Shown: positions 9,201 through 17,121 of the stretch, piece after piece
Layout of the letters: each line of letters starts with the position of its first letter
Numbering within the stretch: the stretch's first letter is position 1
Assembly (NCBI GenBank): GCA_017561935.1
Contig: JAFZBE010000062.1
Coordinates: 1 to 61,575 of the forward strand
Origin: Bacteroidales bacterium
GTDB taxonomy: Bacteria > Bacteroidota > Bacteroidia > Bacteroidales > UBA3663
DNA: 61,575 nt
Direction of reading: 5' to 3'
The notes under the pieces: generated by a model
What the model was told of the DNA's origin: nothing
Databases searched by the model: none
The model's input: the letters and a program-made list of their open reading frames with translations, nothing else
Translations under genes and position numbers: made by a program

Positions 9201-9340
9201 GCTCCATTCGCCAATCGATTCTCAAACCAGTATCCCCTTGATCAATGATCCATCGTGTATGAAGGTTCGGACATAAGGATGAAGCCCAATGTGATCAGGC
9301 AGAAATGGCGGAAACTAAATCCTAAGGTGTTAAAAAACAA

Positions 9341-9365
9341 GGCTTGCCCCGATTTAGGGCAAGCC
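9341..9365 (-). terminator. Terminator of the small membrane protein gene
   Basis: GGCTTGCCC and GGGCAAGCC form a 9-bp stem around a 7-nt loop. Read on the minus strand the stem is followed by TTGTTTTTT, so it ends transcription of the minus-strand gene that stops at 9397. On the plus strand there is no T-run. Confidence 0.75.
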
Positions 9366-9396
9366 TAAAGTGTTGACAGTTCTTGAGGGATGCAAA

Positions 9397-9681
9397 TCAA
9401 AATGGATGTCTTAACAAAAGGATAGTATAGAACCAGCTCATCATCAATGAAGGTGAACCCACCAATCCCCAAATAATAAACACGAGACAATTGATGATAA
9501 TAAACAGCCAATCAAAGACACGCAATAATTTCTCAGGGGTAAATAATGAGATTATAAATCGAAACAAGCAACAGATTGCCAAAAATACATGCCAGAGAAT
9601 AACGCTAATGAACAACTTCATTGGTTCTTTAGTCGGTGATTTCCACCCGATGTATTGAATAATACTATAGAGGGAACACAA
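9397..9681 (-). CDS. Small multi-pass membrane protein
   Basis: Up to 94 aa, nearly all hydrophobic, with about four predicted membrane helices (SIIQYIG region; LFISVILWHVFLAICCLFRFII; VFDWLFIIINCLVFIIWGLV; SWFYTILLL). No family is recognised. The start is uncertain: the open frame has a TTG at 9681 and the first ATG is at 9621, which would give 74 aa and lose one helix; the frame is open upstream of 9681 to about 9740 but without an ATG. A good terminator follows at 9341-9365, which supports this being a real transcript. It lies downstream of a SUKH-type immunity gene on the same strand. Confidence 0.55.
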   Translation of the reverse strand: MCSLYSIIQYIGWKSPTKEPMKLFISVILWHVFLAICCLFRFIISLFTPEKLLRVFDWLFIIINCLVFIIWGLVGSPSLMMSWFYTILLLRHPF

Positions 9682-9826
9682 TATGATAAATATGTAAAAG
9701 AAACTATATTTTGGTTTCTTCCTACTCTTTTTCTATAATAATATTATCGGTTATATTTCTTTTTTTTTTATGAGCGAGAAAGGGCTGACGTATTCTGTGC
9801 TTCGATGAAGGAATGGTCAAGAGATT

Positions 9827-10297
9827 TCATAACAAGTCGATGTCTTCCAGAGTCCAATCAAGAAAAACCTCACGTATCATTTCTGCTAAAGTATTATAAA
9901 CGACCTCGGGTGTATCATTTGTGTAATCATATTCACTATCCCAAAATACAATATTGTTGTCACGAATATCAAAACAATAGTGATTTCCCCCTCCATCTGG
10001 ACTAAAGGGAATCAGGTGCAAAGGCATAGGGTTACATACTTCGAAATGTTCAAATTGGTATGCATCATCTATTGAAAAATAGCGGGCATCTTTAATGGGT
10101 AAACCTAGAATTTCAGATCCCAAAAGATTTATGCCATTACATTGTTTTATAAGATGTTTATATTCACTTGGTAAAGTAACATTCCATTTGCTCTCAAAAG
10201 AGCGAATGGAATCCTCCGTAGCAGGGCCATTGATTGTAATGTATTTTTCTGGAATACTATATAGGATTTTCAAAACATCATTAATATCGTTTTCCAT
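9827..10297 (-). CDS. SMI1/KNR4 (SUKH-1) family protein
   Basis: SUKH-superfamily proteins commonly act as immunity proteins against polymorphic toxins. The 156-aa protein has the family pattern: a helix followed by EDSIRSFESKWNVTLPSEYKHLIKQCNG (residues about 29-56, the 'LP..Y...L...NG' signature), then a beta-rich half with LIPFSPDGGGNHYCFDIRDNNIVFWDSEY, the typical 'F..DGGGN.Y.FD' block. The ATG at 10297 is chosen over an upstream TTG at 10327, since the -7 box at 10324-10332 overlaps that TTG. No toxin gene is next to it in this window, so it is an orphan immunity gene or belongs to a distant toxin. Confidence 0.8.
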   Translation of the reverse strand: MENDINDVLKILYSIPEKYITINGPATEDSIRSFESKWNVTLPSEYKHLIKQCNGINLLGSEILGLPIKDARYFSIDDAYQFEHFEVCNPMPLHLIPFSPDGGGNHYCFDIRDNNIVFWDSEYDYTNDTPEVVYNTLAEMIREVFLDWTLEDIDLL

Positions 10298-10323
10298 AAT
10301 CGAAAAAACAATAGGTTTCGGGT

Positions 10324-10356
10324 GCAAATATAATCTGTTTTTTGGGTTTACGCAAA
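10324..10356 (-). promoter_or_regulatory. Promoter of the SUKH gene
   Basis: On the minus strand TTTG (10353-10356) and TATATTTGC (10324-10332) are separated by 20 nt, an exact match to Bacteroidetes promoter geometry. Confidence 0.8.
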
Positions 10357-10366
10357 TTTTTTATAC

Positions 10367-10425
10367 GAAAATATCCAAAAATACGTAAATGTTTGCGTTG
10401 AAAATATCCAAAAATACGTAAATGT
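10367..10425. repeat. Two 26-bp direct repeats upstream of the SUKH promoter
   Basis: An identical 26-bp unit (beginning GAAAATATCC and ending CGTAAATGT) occurs at 10367-10392 and 10400-10425, period 33 bp. The pair lies between the SUKH promoter and the gdhA terminator, so it could be a regulator site for the SUKH gene or a remnant of a longer array. Confidence 0.75.
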
Positions 10426-10430
10426 GACGA

Positions 10431-10463
10431 AAAAGGCACTTTCCAAAAGGGAAGCGCCTTACT
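10431..10463 (-). terminator. gdhA terminator
   Basis: On the minus strand AAGGCGCTTCCC, a TTTT loop and GGAAAGTGCCTT form an imperfect 12-bp stem with G-U pairs, followed by TTT. It lies 30 nt after the gdhA stop codon. Confidence 0.7.
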
Positions 10464-10492
10464 ATTTTGGGAAATCAAGTTATCAAACGAAA

Positions 10493-11833
10493 TTATACCA
10501 CACCTTGGGCCATCATGGCACGAGCGACCTTCATGAAGCCTGCCACATTGGCGCCCTTGACGTAGTTGATGTATCCATCGGGCTCCTTGCCGTAACGGAT
10601 GCATTGCTGATGGATTCCGTGCATGATTTCGTGCAGACGCTTATCAACGTCGGCAGCACTCCAGCTGATGTGTGCGGCATTCTGACTCATCTCGAGACCA
10701 GAGGTGGCTACACCACCCGCATTGACGGCCTTGCCGGGAGCAAAGAGCATCTTCTTCTCGAGGAAGAGGTCGATGGCTTCGGGTGTGCATCCCATGTTGG
10801 AGATTTCGGCCACGCACTGAACGCCATTGGCAATAAGCTGGGCGGCATCGTCGCCATTGAGCTCGTTCTGTGTGGCGCAAGGCAGGGCGATGTCGCACTT
10901 GCGTTCCCATGGGCGCTTGTCGGGATAGAAGGTAGCCTCGGGGAACTCATCGGCGTAGGGTGCCACGATGTCGTTGCCCGATGCACGCAGTTCGAGCATG
11001 TAGTCGATCTTCTCGCCGCTGATGCCTTCGGGATCATAGACGTATCCGTCGGGGCCGGAGATGGTGATGACCTTGGCACCCAGCTGAGTGGCCTTGGTGG
11101 CTGCACCCCAGGCTACGTTGCCGAAGCCCGAGATGGCTACGGTCTTGCCCTTGATGTCGATGCCGGCATCCTGCAGCATCTCGTTGACGAAGTAGAGTCC
11201 GCCGAAGCCTGTGGCCTCGGGACGAACGAGCGAGCCACCATATTCGAGGCCCTTGCCGGTGAGCACGCCGCTGAAGTCGCGCGTGATGCGCTTGTACTGT
11301 CCGAAGAGGTAGCCGATCTCGCGAGCGCCCACGCCGATATCACCTGCCGGAACGTCGATCTCGGGACCTACATAGCGATAGAGCTCGGTCATGAACGACT
11401 GGCAGAAGCGCATGATTTCGGCTTCGCTCTTGCCACGGGGCGAGAAGTCGGAGCCACCCTTGCCACCACCCATGGGGAGCGTAGTGAGCGAATTCTTGAA
11501 CGTCTGCTCGAAGCCGAGGAACTTGAGGATGGAGAGGTTGACCGAAGCGTGGAAACGCAGGCCTCCCTTATATGGGCCGATGGCCGAATTGAATTGCACA
11601 CGATAACCGAGGTTGACCTGTGTCTTGCCACGGTCGTCCACCCAGGGCACACGGAAGATGATGATGCGTTCGGGTTCTACGAGGCGTTCGAGAAGAGAAG
11701 CGCGCTCGAATTCGGGGTGCTTGTCGTAAACGTCTTTGATGGAAATGAGAACTTCACGTACGGCCTGAAGGTATTCCTTCTCACCTGGATGCTTTTTCTC
11801 CAGGTTGGCCATGAATTGTTCAATGTTCAACAT
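10493..11833 (-). CDS. gdhA: NADP-type glutamate dehydrogenase
   Basis: Hexameric class-I glutamate dehydrogenase: reductive amination of 2-oxoglutarate with ammonia, the main ammonium-assimilation route in Bacteroidetes. The 446-aa length is typical. Visible signatures are GPYKGGLRFH, the active-site block LPMGGGKGGSDFSPRGKS with the catalytic Lys, DVPAGDIGVGAREIGYLFG, and the Rossmann-fold SGFGNVAWGAA; the adenine-ribose pocket after the second beta strand does not let me set NADP versus NAD preference with certainty. It has its own terminator and is transcribed divergently from the Ca2+ ATPase gene, with 233 nt between start codons. A minus-strand CATCTTTGC box near 11950-11960 is its likely -7 element. 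Confidence 0.95.
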   Translation of the reverse strand: MLNIEQFMANLEKKHPGEKEYLQAVREVLISIKDVYDKHPEFERASLLERLVEPERIIIFRVPWVDDRGKTQVNLGYRVQFNSAIGPYKGGLRFHASVNLSILKFLGFEQTFKNSLTTLPMGGGKGGSDFSPRGKSEAEIMRFCQSFMTELYRYVGPEIDVPAGDIGVGAREIGYLFGQYKRITRDFSGVLTGKGLEYGGSLVRPEATGFGGLYFVNEMLQDAGIDIKGKTVAISGFGNVAWGAATKATQLGAKVITISGPDGYVYDPEGISGEKIDYMLELRASGNDIVAPYADEFPEATFYPDKRPWERKCDIALPCATQNELNGDDAAQLIANGVQCVAEISNMGCTPEAIDLFLEKKMLFAPGKAVNAGGVATSGLEMSQNAAHISWSAADVDKRLHEIMHGIHQQCIRYGKEPDGYINYVKGANVAGFMKVARAMMAQGVV

Positions 11834-12011
11834 AGCGTTTTTTGATTTTTGGTTTAATAGTTGATGATTTTAGTTGATGTACTATCTTTTTGCAAGCAAA
11901 CTGTTTTTGGCAACGGGTGAATTTCATGGGCTCGGCTAACAATTTGCAGATGCAAAGATGAAGAAACTAAATGACACTTCCAAATTATTTTGCAAAAATC
12001 TTTTCTTTTGG

Positions 12012-12043
12012 TTGGAATTGTTGAAAATATGATGTATCTTTGC
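12012..12043 (+). promoter_or_regulatory. Promoter of the P-type ATPase gene
   Basis: TTGG (12012-12015) and TATCTTTGC (12035-12043) are separated by 19 nt; the ATG follows at 12067. Confidence 0.75.
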
Positions 12044-12066
12044 AGCCGTAAATTGCAAAATACCGA

Positions 12067-14805
12067 ATGGATAAGCGAAAGAAATATCTGGAGATGGCCC
12101 TCTCGGTCGATGACCCCAAAGTCGTCGGCGGCAAGGGACTGAACAAGATACCTGACCCCGAGAAGGAACCTCTCTGGAAGCGTTACCTTGAGAAGTTCAA
12201 GGAACCGCTAATCATTGTCCTCCTTGGTGCCTTCTGTCTCTCATGTCTGGTTTCGGCCTACGAGATTTACGACACGGGCAACTGGCGCCTGCTGTTCGAG
12301 CCCGTGGGAGTCTTTTTTGCCATCCTGCTTTCGACGGGTGTGGGTTTCATCTTTGAGGTGAAGGCCGACCGTGAGTTTGATGTGCTCAATCAGGTGAAGG
12401 ACACACAGCCGGTGAAGGTGCTGCGTCGTCCCTGGAGAGACGCTCATCCGCAAATGTACAGCATTCCGAAGATGGATGTGGTGGTGGGTGATGTGGTGCG
12501 CATCGAGAGCGGCGACCAGCTGCCTGCCGACGGCCTGCTGGTGGTGGCCAATGCGCTGCGTGTCGATGAATCGATATTCACGGGCGAGCCTTATCAGGAC
12601 AAGTTCACACCCGACCAGAAGGACTATCACAAGTATTCCGAATCGGCCTATCCTGCCGACCGTGTGCTGCGAGGCAGTACGGTGATCGAGGGCAACGGCG
12701 TGTATGTGGTTGACAAGACGGCTGTGGATAGCGAGGAGGGGCGTGGCGTGGCTTTGACGCGCGAGGGTTCGGAGGTGAAGACCCCCCTCAACCGCCAGTT
12801 GGACCAGTTGGGACGCTGGATTTCGTATGCCAGTTTTGCCATAGCCATGCTTATCGTGGCGGGACGTCTGGTTTACTATTTCGCTTTCGGCGACGTGCCC
12901 GACAAGATGGAGCCCCTCGTCATCGTCGGCTTCATACTCCAGTCGCTGATGCTGGCCATCACGCTGATTGTGGTGGCCGTGCCCGAGGGTTTGCCCATGA
13001 GCATCACCGTGAGCCTCGCTTTGAGTATGCGGCGGATGTTGCGGGAAAACAATCTGGTGCGCAAGCTTCATGCCTGCGAGACGATGGGTGCGACGACCGT
13101 GATCTGTACCGACAAGACAGGTACGCTGACACAGAACCGCATGTCGGTGGTCGAACACCGTTTCTTCGGAGAGTTTGACCGCGAGGAGCTGGCCTTGGGC
13201 ATCAGCGTGAATAGCACGGCGGCTCTGACCGTGGAACGCAAGCCCATCGGCAATCCTACGGAGGGTGCGCTGCTGATGTGGCTCGACACGTTGGGCTTCG
13301 ACTACCAGCAGTTGCGCGATAGTGCCAGGGTGGTGGAGCAGCAGCCGTTTTCGACCCAGACGAAATACATGCTCACCAAGGTTAACAAGGATGACTCCAT
13401 CGTGACGTTCATCAAGGGTGCCCCCGAACTGCTGCTGAGCCGTTGCGATGAGATTGCCGGAGGCGTGACGAAGCGGGAGGTGGAGGAACTGCTGGCTTCG
13501 TACCAGCAGCGTGCCATGCGAACCCTGGGCTTTGCCATGCAGCGTGACGACGGCCCCAGAACATTCATCGGCGTGGTAGGCATTGCCGACCCCATCCGTC
13601 CTGACGTGGCCGAGGCCATCCACTTGTGCAAGGACGTGGCAGGTGTGAGGGTCATCATCGTCACCGGCGACACCGTGGGTACGGCCAACGAGATCGGGCG
13701 CGAGATTGGGTTGCTTGGTGAGGGCGAACTCGACAAGACCTTGCAAGGCCCCGATTTCGCCATCCGTTCAGACTCTGAGCTGCGCGAACTGCTGCGCGAC
13801 TATCGCATCCGCATCATTGCCCGTGCACGCCCCGAGGACAAGGCTCGACTGGTGACGCTATTGCAGCAGAATCGCGAGGTGGTGGCCGTGACGGGCGACG
13901 GCACCAACGATGCACCGGCCTTGGCGAAGGCGCAGGTGGGCCTTTCGATGGGCTCGGGTACTTCGCGTGCCAAGGAGGCTTCGGACATCACCATCATTGA
14001 CGACTCGTTTGCTTCGATCAACAAGGCCATCCTGTGGGGACGCAGCATCTACTGGAACATCCGCCGATTCATCATCTTCCAGACGACGATCAATGTGTGT
14101 GCGTGCCTGGTGGTGCTGCTGGGTGCCATCACGGGCCTGGATTCGCCGCTCAACGTGACGCAGATGCTGTGGGTAAACCTCATCATGGACACATTCGCAG
14201 CAGGTGCCCTGTCGTCGCTCCCCGCCGACCCGAGGGTGTTGCACGACAAGCCGCGTTCGTCGAAGGAACACATCGTCAATCGCCAGATGGGTTGGCGCAT
14301 CGCCCTGTGGGGACTCGGATTCTTTGTAATAATGACGGGTATCTGGCAGTTGCTTTACCACACCGAACTGAAGCAGGTGGCCGACCTCTTCAATATGGAT
14401 GCGCTGGTCACCTATTTCAAGGAGTTCTTCAAAGGGCATCGGGGCAAGTTGTCCCTTTCGGCCTACGAACACGGCATCTTCTTCACCTTCTTTGTGGTGC
14501 TGCAGTTCTGGAACCTGTTCAATGTGCGCTATTTCCGCACCGATAGCAGTTTCCTGATGGAGGTGCATCACTTCTTCACCGACCGCGAACGCTTCAAGCA
14601 GTCGTATAGCCCGGGCTTCCTTTTTGTGGCTGCAGTTATTCTGGTGGGTCAGTTCATCATCGTCAACCTCCTGCCCGAATTCTTCGAGGTGGAACCTCTC
14701 AGCCTTGAAGATTGGGGCATTATCCTACTGGTCACCTCTCCTGTCTTCATCCTCCCCGAGTTGTGGAGGACAATCAGATCAATTACCGGCAAGCGGCAGT
14801 ACTGA
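12067..14805 (+). CDS. P-type Ca2+-translocating ATPase (PMCA-like)
   Basis: Membrane pump of the P2 ATPase class, probably exporting Ca2+ from the cytoplasm. Of 912 aa, the N-terminal cation-ATPase segment and the first two helix pairs come first, then the actuator domain, helix 4 with VAVPEGLPMS (about 311-320; the PEGL metal site of P2 pumps), the phosphorylation motif DKTGTLTQNR with Asp349, the nucleotide-binding domain with KGAPELLL, and the hinge TGDGTNDAPALAKA from residue 609. A run of hydrophobic helices closes the protein. Ion choice is inferred from overall resemblance to PMCA-type pumps. The 3' end overlaps the convergent M3 peptidase gene by 23 nt. Third codon positions are G-rich, unlike the C-rich ftsA-HD block. 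Confidence 0.9.
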   Translation: MDKRKKYLEMALSVDDPKVVGGKGLNKIPDPEKEPLWKRYLEKFKEPLIIVLLGAFCLSCLVSAYEIYDTGNWRLLFEPVGVFFAILLSTGVGFIFEVKADREFDVLNQVKDTQPVKVLRRPWRDAHPQMYSIPKMDVVVGDVVRIESGDQLPADGLLVVANALRVDESIFTGEPYQDKFTPDQKDYHKYSESAYPADRVLRGSTVIEGNGVYVVDKTAVDSEEGRGVALTREGSEVKTPLNRQLDQLGRWISYASFAIAMLIVAGRLVYYFAFGDVPDKMEPLVIVGFILQSLMLAITLIVVAVPEGLPMSITVSLALSMRRMLRENNLVRKLHACETMGATTVICTDKTGTLTQNRMSVVEHRFFGEFDREELALGISVNSTAALTVERKPIGNPTEGALLMWLDTLGFDYQQLRDSARVVEQQPFSTQTKYMLTKVNKDDSIVTFIKGAPELLLSRCDEIAGGVTKREVEELLASYQQRAMRTLGFAMQRDDGPRTFIGVVGIADPIRPDVAEAIHLCKDVAGVRVIIVTGDTVGTANEIGREIGLLGEGELDKTLQGPDFAIRSDSELRELLRDYRIRIIARARPEDKARLVTLLQQNREVVAVTGDGTNDAPALAKAQVGLSMGSGTSRAKEASDITIIDDSFASINKAILWGRSIYWNIRRFIIFQTTINVCACLVVLLGAITGLDSPLNVTQMLWVNLIMDTFAAGALSSLPADPRVLHDKPRSSKEHIVNRQMGWRIALWGLGFFVIMTGIWQLLYHTELKQVADLFNMDALVTYFKEFFKGHRGKLSLSAYEHGIFFTFFVVLQFWNLFNVRYFRTDSSFLMEVHHFFTDRERFKQSYSPGFLFVAAVILVGQFIIVNLLPEFFEVEPLSLEDWGIILLVTSPVFILPELWRTIRSITGKRQY

Positions 14806-16960
14806 GTCCGCGATTGCGGAGCAATGCCTCGATGCCGGGTTTGCGACCACGGAAATTGATGTACATCTTCAGACCAGTATCGATGCCGCCGGGCTCAAGA
14901 CAGGTCTTGCGATAACGGAGGGCAAGATCGGAATTGAAGATGTCGCCCGTCTCCTTGAATGCCTCGAACGCATCGCAATCGAGCACTTCCGACCAAAGGT
15001 AGCTGTAATAGCCTGCGGTGTAGCCGCCGCCCATGGTGTGACTGAAGTTGGTGACGCGATAACGGGGGAGAATTTGACGTGGAATACCACGTTCCTGCAA
15101 CTTTTTGGTCTCGAATTCGATGACATCAAGATCCTCGGGGATCTCGGTGAGGGTGTGCAGGTCCATATCTACGAGCGATGCTGCGAGATATTCAACGGTG
15201 GCAAAGCCTTGGCCATACTTGCTGCTCTCGTCGAGCTTCTTGACGAGTTCCATGGGGATGACCTCACCGGTCTTGTAGTGCTTGGCATAGACCTTGAGCA
15301 CCTCGGGCTCGGTGGCCCAATGTTCGTTGAGCTGCGAGGGGAGTTCGACGTAATCCGACTCGACATCGTAGGTGGCGTTGTAATGGACATCGTGGAGCAT
15401 GAAGTGCATGGCATGACCAAACTCGTGGAACATGGTGGTGACGTTGTCGATGCTCTGGAGGGCAGCGCCTTCGGCATTCGGACGAGTCATGTTGCAGACG
15501 TTGATGGTGATGGGAATCTGTCGCACCTCATTGCCCAACGAATCGAGGACGTAGGTCTGGGGACGCAGGTCGGTCATCCAAGCACCGGCTCCCTTGCCAT
15601 CGCGTGGGAAATAGTCGTTGTAGAAGATGGCCACGAGCTTCTTGTCGCGATCATAGACCTCCCATGTCTGTGTCTCCTTGCTGTAGGTTGGCACCTGTCC
15701 GGTAATCTCCTTGAAGGTCAGGCCATGGAGCTTTTCAGCCACATAGAAGATGCCCTTGAGGACGTTGTTGATCTCGAAGTATTCGGCAATCTTCTCTTCG
15801 TCGATGGCATACTTGGCGGCCTTTGCGCGGCTTGAGTAGAACATGTAGTCCCAGCCTTCGGGCTCGCAGGTGAGGCCGTCCTTTTTCATTTCGACACGGA
15901 TGTCGGCAAGTTCCTGGTTGACCTTTTCGACGGCAGGCCCCCACACGGCGTTGAGCAGGTCATAGACGTTCTCCTCGTTTTCGGCCATGCGGTATTTCAG
16001 GATCTGTTCGGCACAGTTCTTGAAGCCAAGCAGCTTGGCACGTTCGAGGCGCAGGCGGACGAGCTCGGCACAGATGGCCTTGTTGTCCCATTCGTTGTTC
16101 TGATTGCCTCTGTTGTAATAGGCATCATACACCTTACGGCGCAGCTCGCGGTTGGTGCAGTACTGGAGCACGGGGTTGCACGAAGGACGTTGCATGTTGA
16201 ACATGTATTTGCCCTCCTGACCCTGCTGCCTGGCCATCTCGGCTGCCGCCTGGATATTTGCCTCGGGGAGTCCGTCGAGCTCGTCCTTCGAGTCAACGGT
16301 GACGTAGGTGTTGTTGGTCTCGTGCAGCAGGTTCTGGGTGAACTTGGTCTGCAGGGCGCTGATCTTGGCATTGAGTTCGCGCAGCTGGTCCTTCTGTTCC
16401 TCGTTGAGTTCGGCACCACGCTTGGCAAACGCCTCGTAGGTCTTCTTTAACACCGACATCTCTTCGTGGTTCAGGATTTCCTTTTCCACTTCGGGTTGCT
16501 CAATGCCCATCTTGTAGTGTTTGTCATAGACCGTCTTGACGCGTGCAAAAAGCTGTGGATTGAGGTAGATGCCATCGGAGTGGGCGGTCAGCACCGGCGA
16601 GTATTTGGTCTGCAGTTCCTCAAGCTCGGGGGTGGAGTTGCTCGACGAGAGGTCCTCGAAGATGAGGACTGTCTGGTAGAGCAGTTGTCCGCTCTTGTCG
16701 AGTGCAGCGATGGTGTTTTGGAAGGTGGGTTCATCAGGGTTTTCGCAGATGTCCTTCACCTCGCGCTTATGTTCCTCCATGCCCAGCTCGATGGCCTCAC
16801 TGAAATGTTGGGGAGTGATGCGGTCGTAATCGATGATGCCATATTTGGCGGTGGGTTCGTTGAGGAGCGGATTGCCGCCCTTGTTCTTCTCCCCTTGGGT
16901 CGAACAGGAGAGAGTAATTGCACTGATAAGTGCCATGATGCTTAGTGTATTGGTTTTCAT
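14783..16960 (-). CDS. M3 family metallopeptidase, Dcp-like lipoprotein
   Basis: Zinc dipeptidyl carboxypeptidase of the thimet-oligopeptidase family, which trims oligopeptides. The 725-aa protein begins with a lipoprotein signal (MKTNTLSIMALISAITLSC, lipobox LSC at about 17-19), so it should be anchored in the periplasm or outer membrane, unlike cytosolic E. coli Dcp. The zinc site HEFGH is at 512-516 with the third ligand in the downstream DYVELPSQLNEHW block. The C-terminal GGGYTAGYYSYLWSEVLD motif is diagnostic for M3. It converges with the ATPase gene and their coding ends overlap by 23 nt. A hairpin with TTTGGC/GCCAAA arms (16995-17017) lies just upstream of its start. Confidence 0.93.
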   Translation of the reverse strand: MKTNTLSIMALISAITLSCSTQGEKNKGGNPLLNEPTAKYGIIDYDRITPQHFSEAIELGMEEHKREVKDICENPDEPTFQNTIAALDKSGQLLYQTVLIFEDLSSSNSTPELEELQTKYSPVLTAHSDGIYLNPQLFARVKTVYDKHYKMGIEQPEVEKEILNHEEMSVLKKTYEAFAKRGAELNEEQKDQLRELNAKISALQTKFTQNLLHETNNTYVTVDSKDELDGLPEANIQAAAEMARQQGQEGKYMFNMQRPSCNPVLQYCTNRELRRKVYDAYYNRGNQNNEWDNKAICAELVRLRLERAKLLGFKNCAEQILKYRMAENEENVYDLLNAVWGPAVEKVNQELADIRVEMKKDGLTCEPEGWDYMFYSSRAKAAKYAIDEEKIAEYFEINNVLKGIFYVAEKLHGLTFKEITGQVPTYSKETQTWEVYDRDKKLVAIFYNDYFPRDGKGAGAWMTDLRPQTYVLDSLGNEVRQIPITINVCNMTRPNAEGAALQSIDNVTTMFHEFGHAMHFMLHDVHYNATYDVESDYVELPSQLNEHWATEPEVLKVYAKHYKTGEVIPMELVKKLDESSKYGQGFATVEYLAASLVDMDLHTLTEIPEDLDVIEFETKKLQERGIPRQILPRYRVTNFSHTMGGGYTAGYYSYLWSEVLDCDAFEAFKETGDIFNSDLALRYRKTCLEPGGIDTGLKMYINFRGRKPGIEALLRNRGLSTAACR

Positions 16961-16994
16961 TCTTGAAGGGGTTTGATGGGTACAAAAATACTCA

Positions 16995-17017
16995 TTTTTT
17001 GGCCAACTGCCAAAAAA
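16995..17017. promoter_or_regulatory. Palindrome between the M3 peptidase and GH95 genes
   Basis: TTTTTTGGC (16995-17003) and GCCAAAAAA (17009-17017) form a 9-bp inverted repeat with a CAACT centre. It lies between divergent start codons, so it is unlikely to be a terminator; an operator is more likely. The same half-site TTTGGC recurs in the palindrome at 23408-23426 inside the downstream operon. Confidence 0.5.
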
Positions 17018-17061
17018 GAAGAGATAAAAGTGAAAAAATAGTGCAAAATCGGGTGGAAAAA

Positions 17062-17093
17062 TTGGACTTATGGGAAAAAAGCATTATATTTGC
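17062..17093 (+). promoter_or_regulatory. Promoter of the GH95-SGNH-GH31-GH3 operon
   Basis: TTGG (17062-17065) and TATATTTGC (17085-17093) are spaced by 19 nt; the GH95 ATG is at 17122. This is close to the consensus, which suggests that basal expression is possible and any control is by repression or RNA-level regulation. Confidence 0.8.
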
Positions 17094-17121
17094 ACCGATT
17101 ATACCAATAATAATTATACAC

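Noticed and set aside
9088..9276. Frameshifted extension of the 528-aa protein
   Set aside because: The 62-aa frame has no link to the family and the 528-aa gene ends naturally at 9200.
9827..10297. Complete toxin-immunity pair at the SUKH gene
   Set aside because: No toxin domain is visible in the flanking genes, so only an orphan immunity-like gene is claimed.
12241..13746. 501-aa minus-strand frame opposite the P-type ATPase
   Set aside because: His/Gln/Arg-rich antisense shadow; the sense gene has all catalytic motifs.
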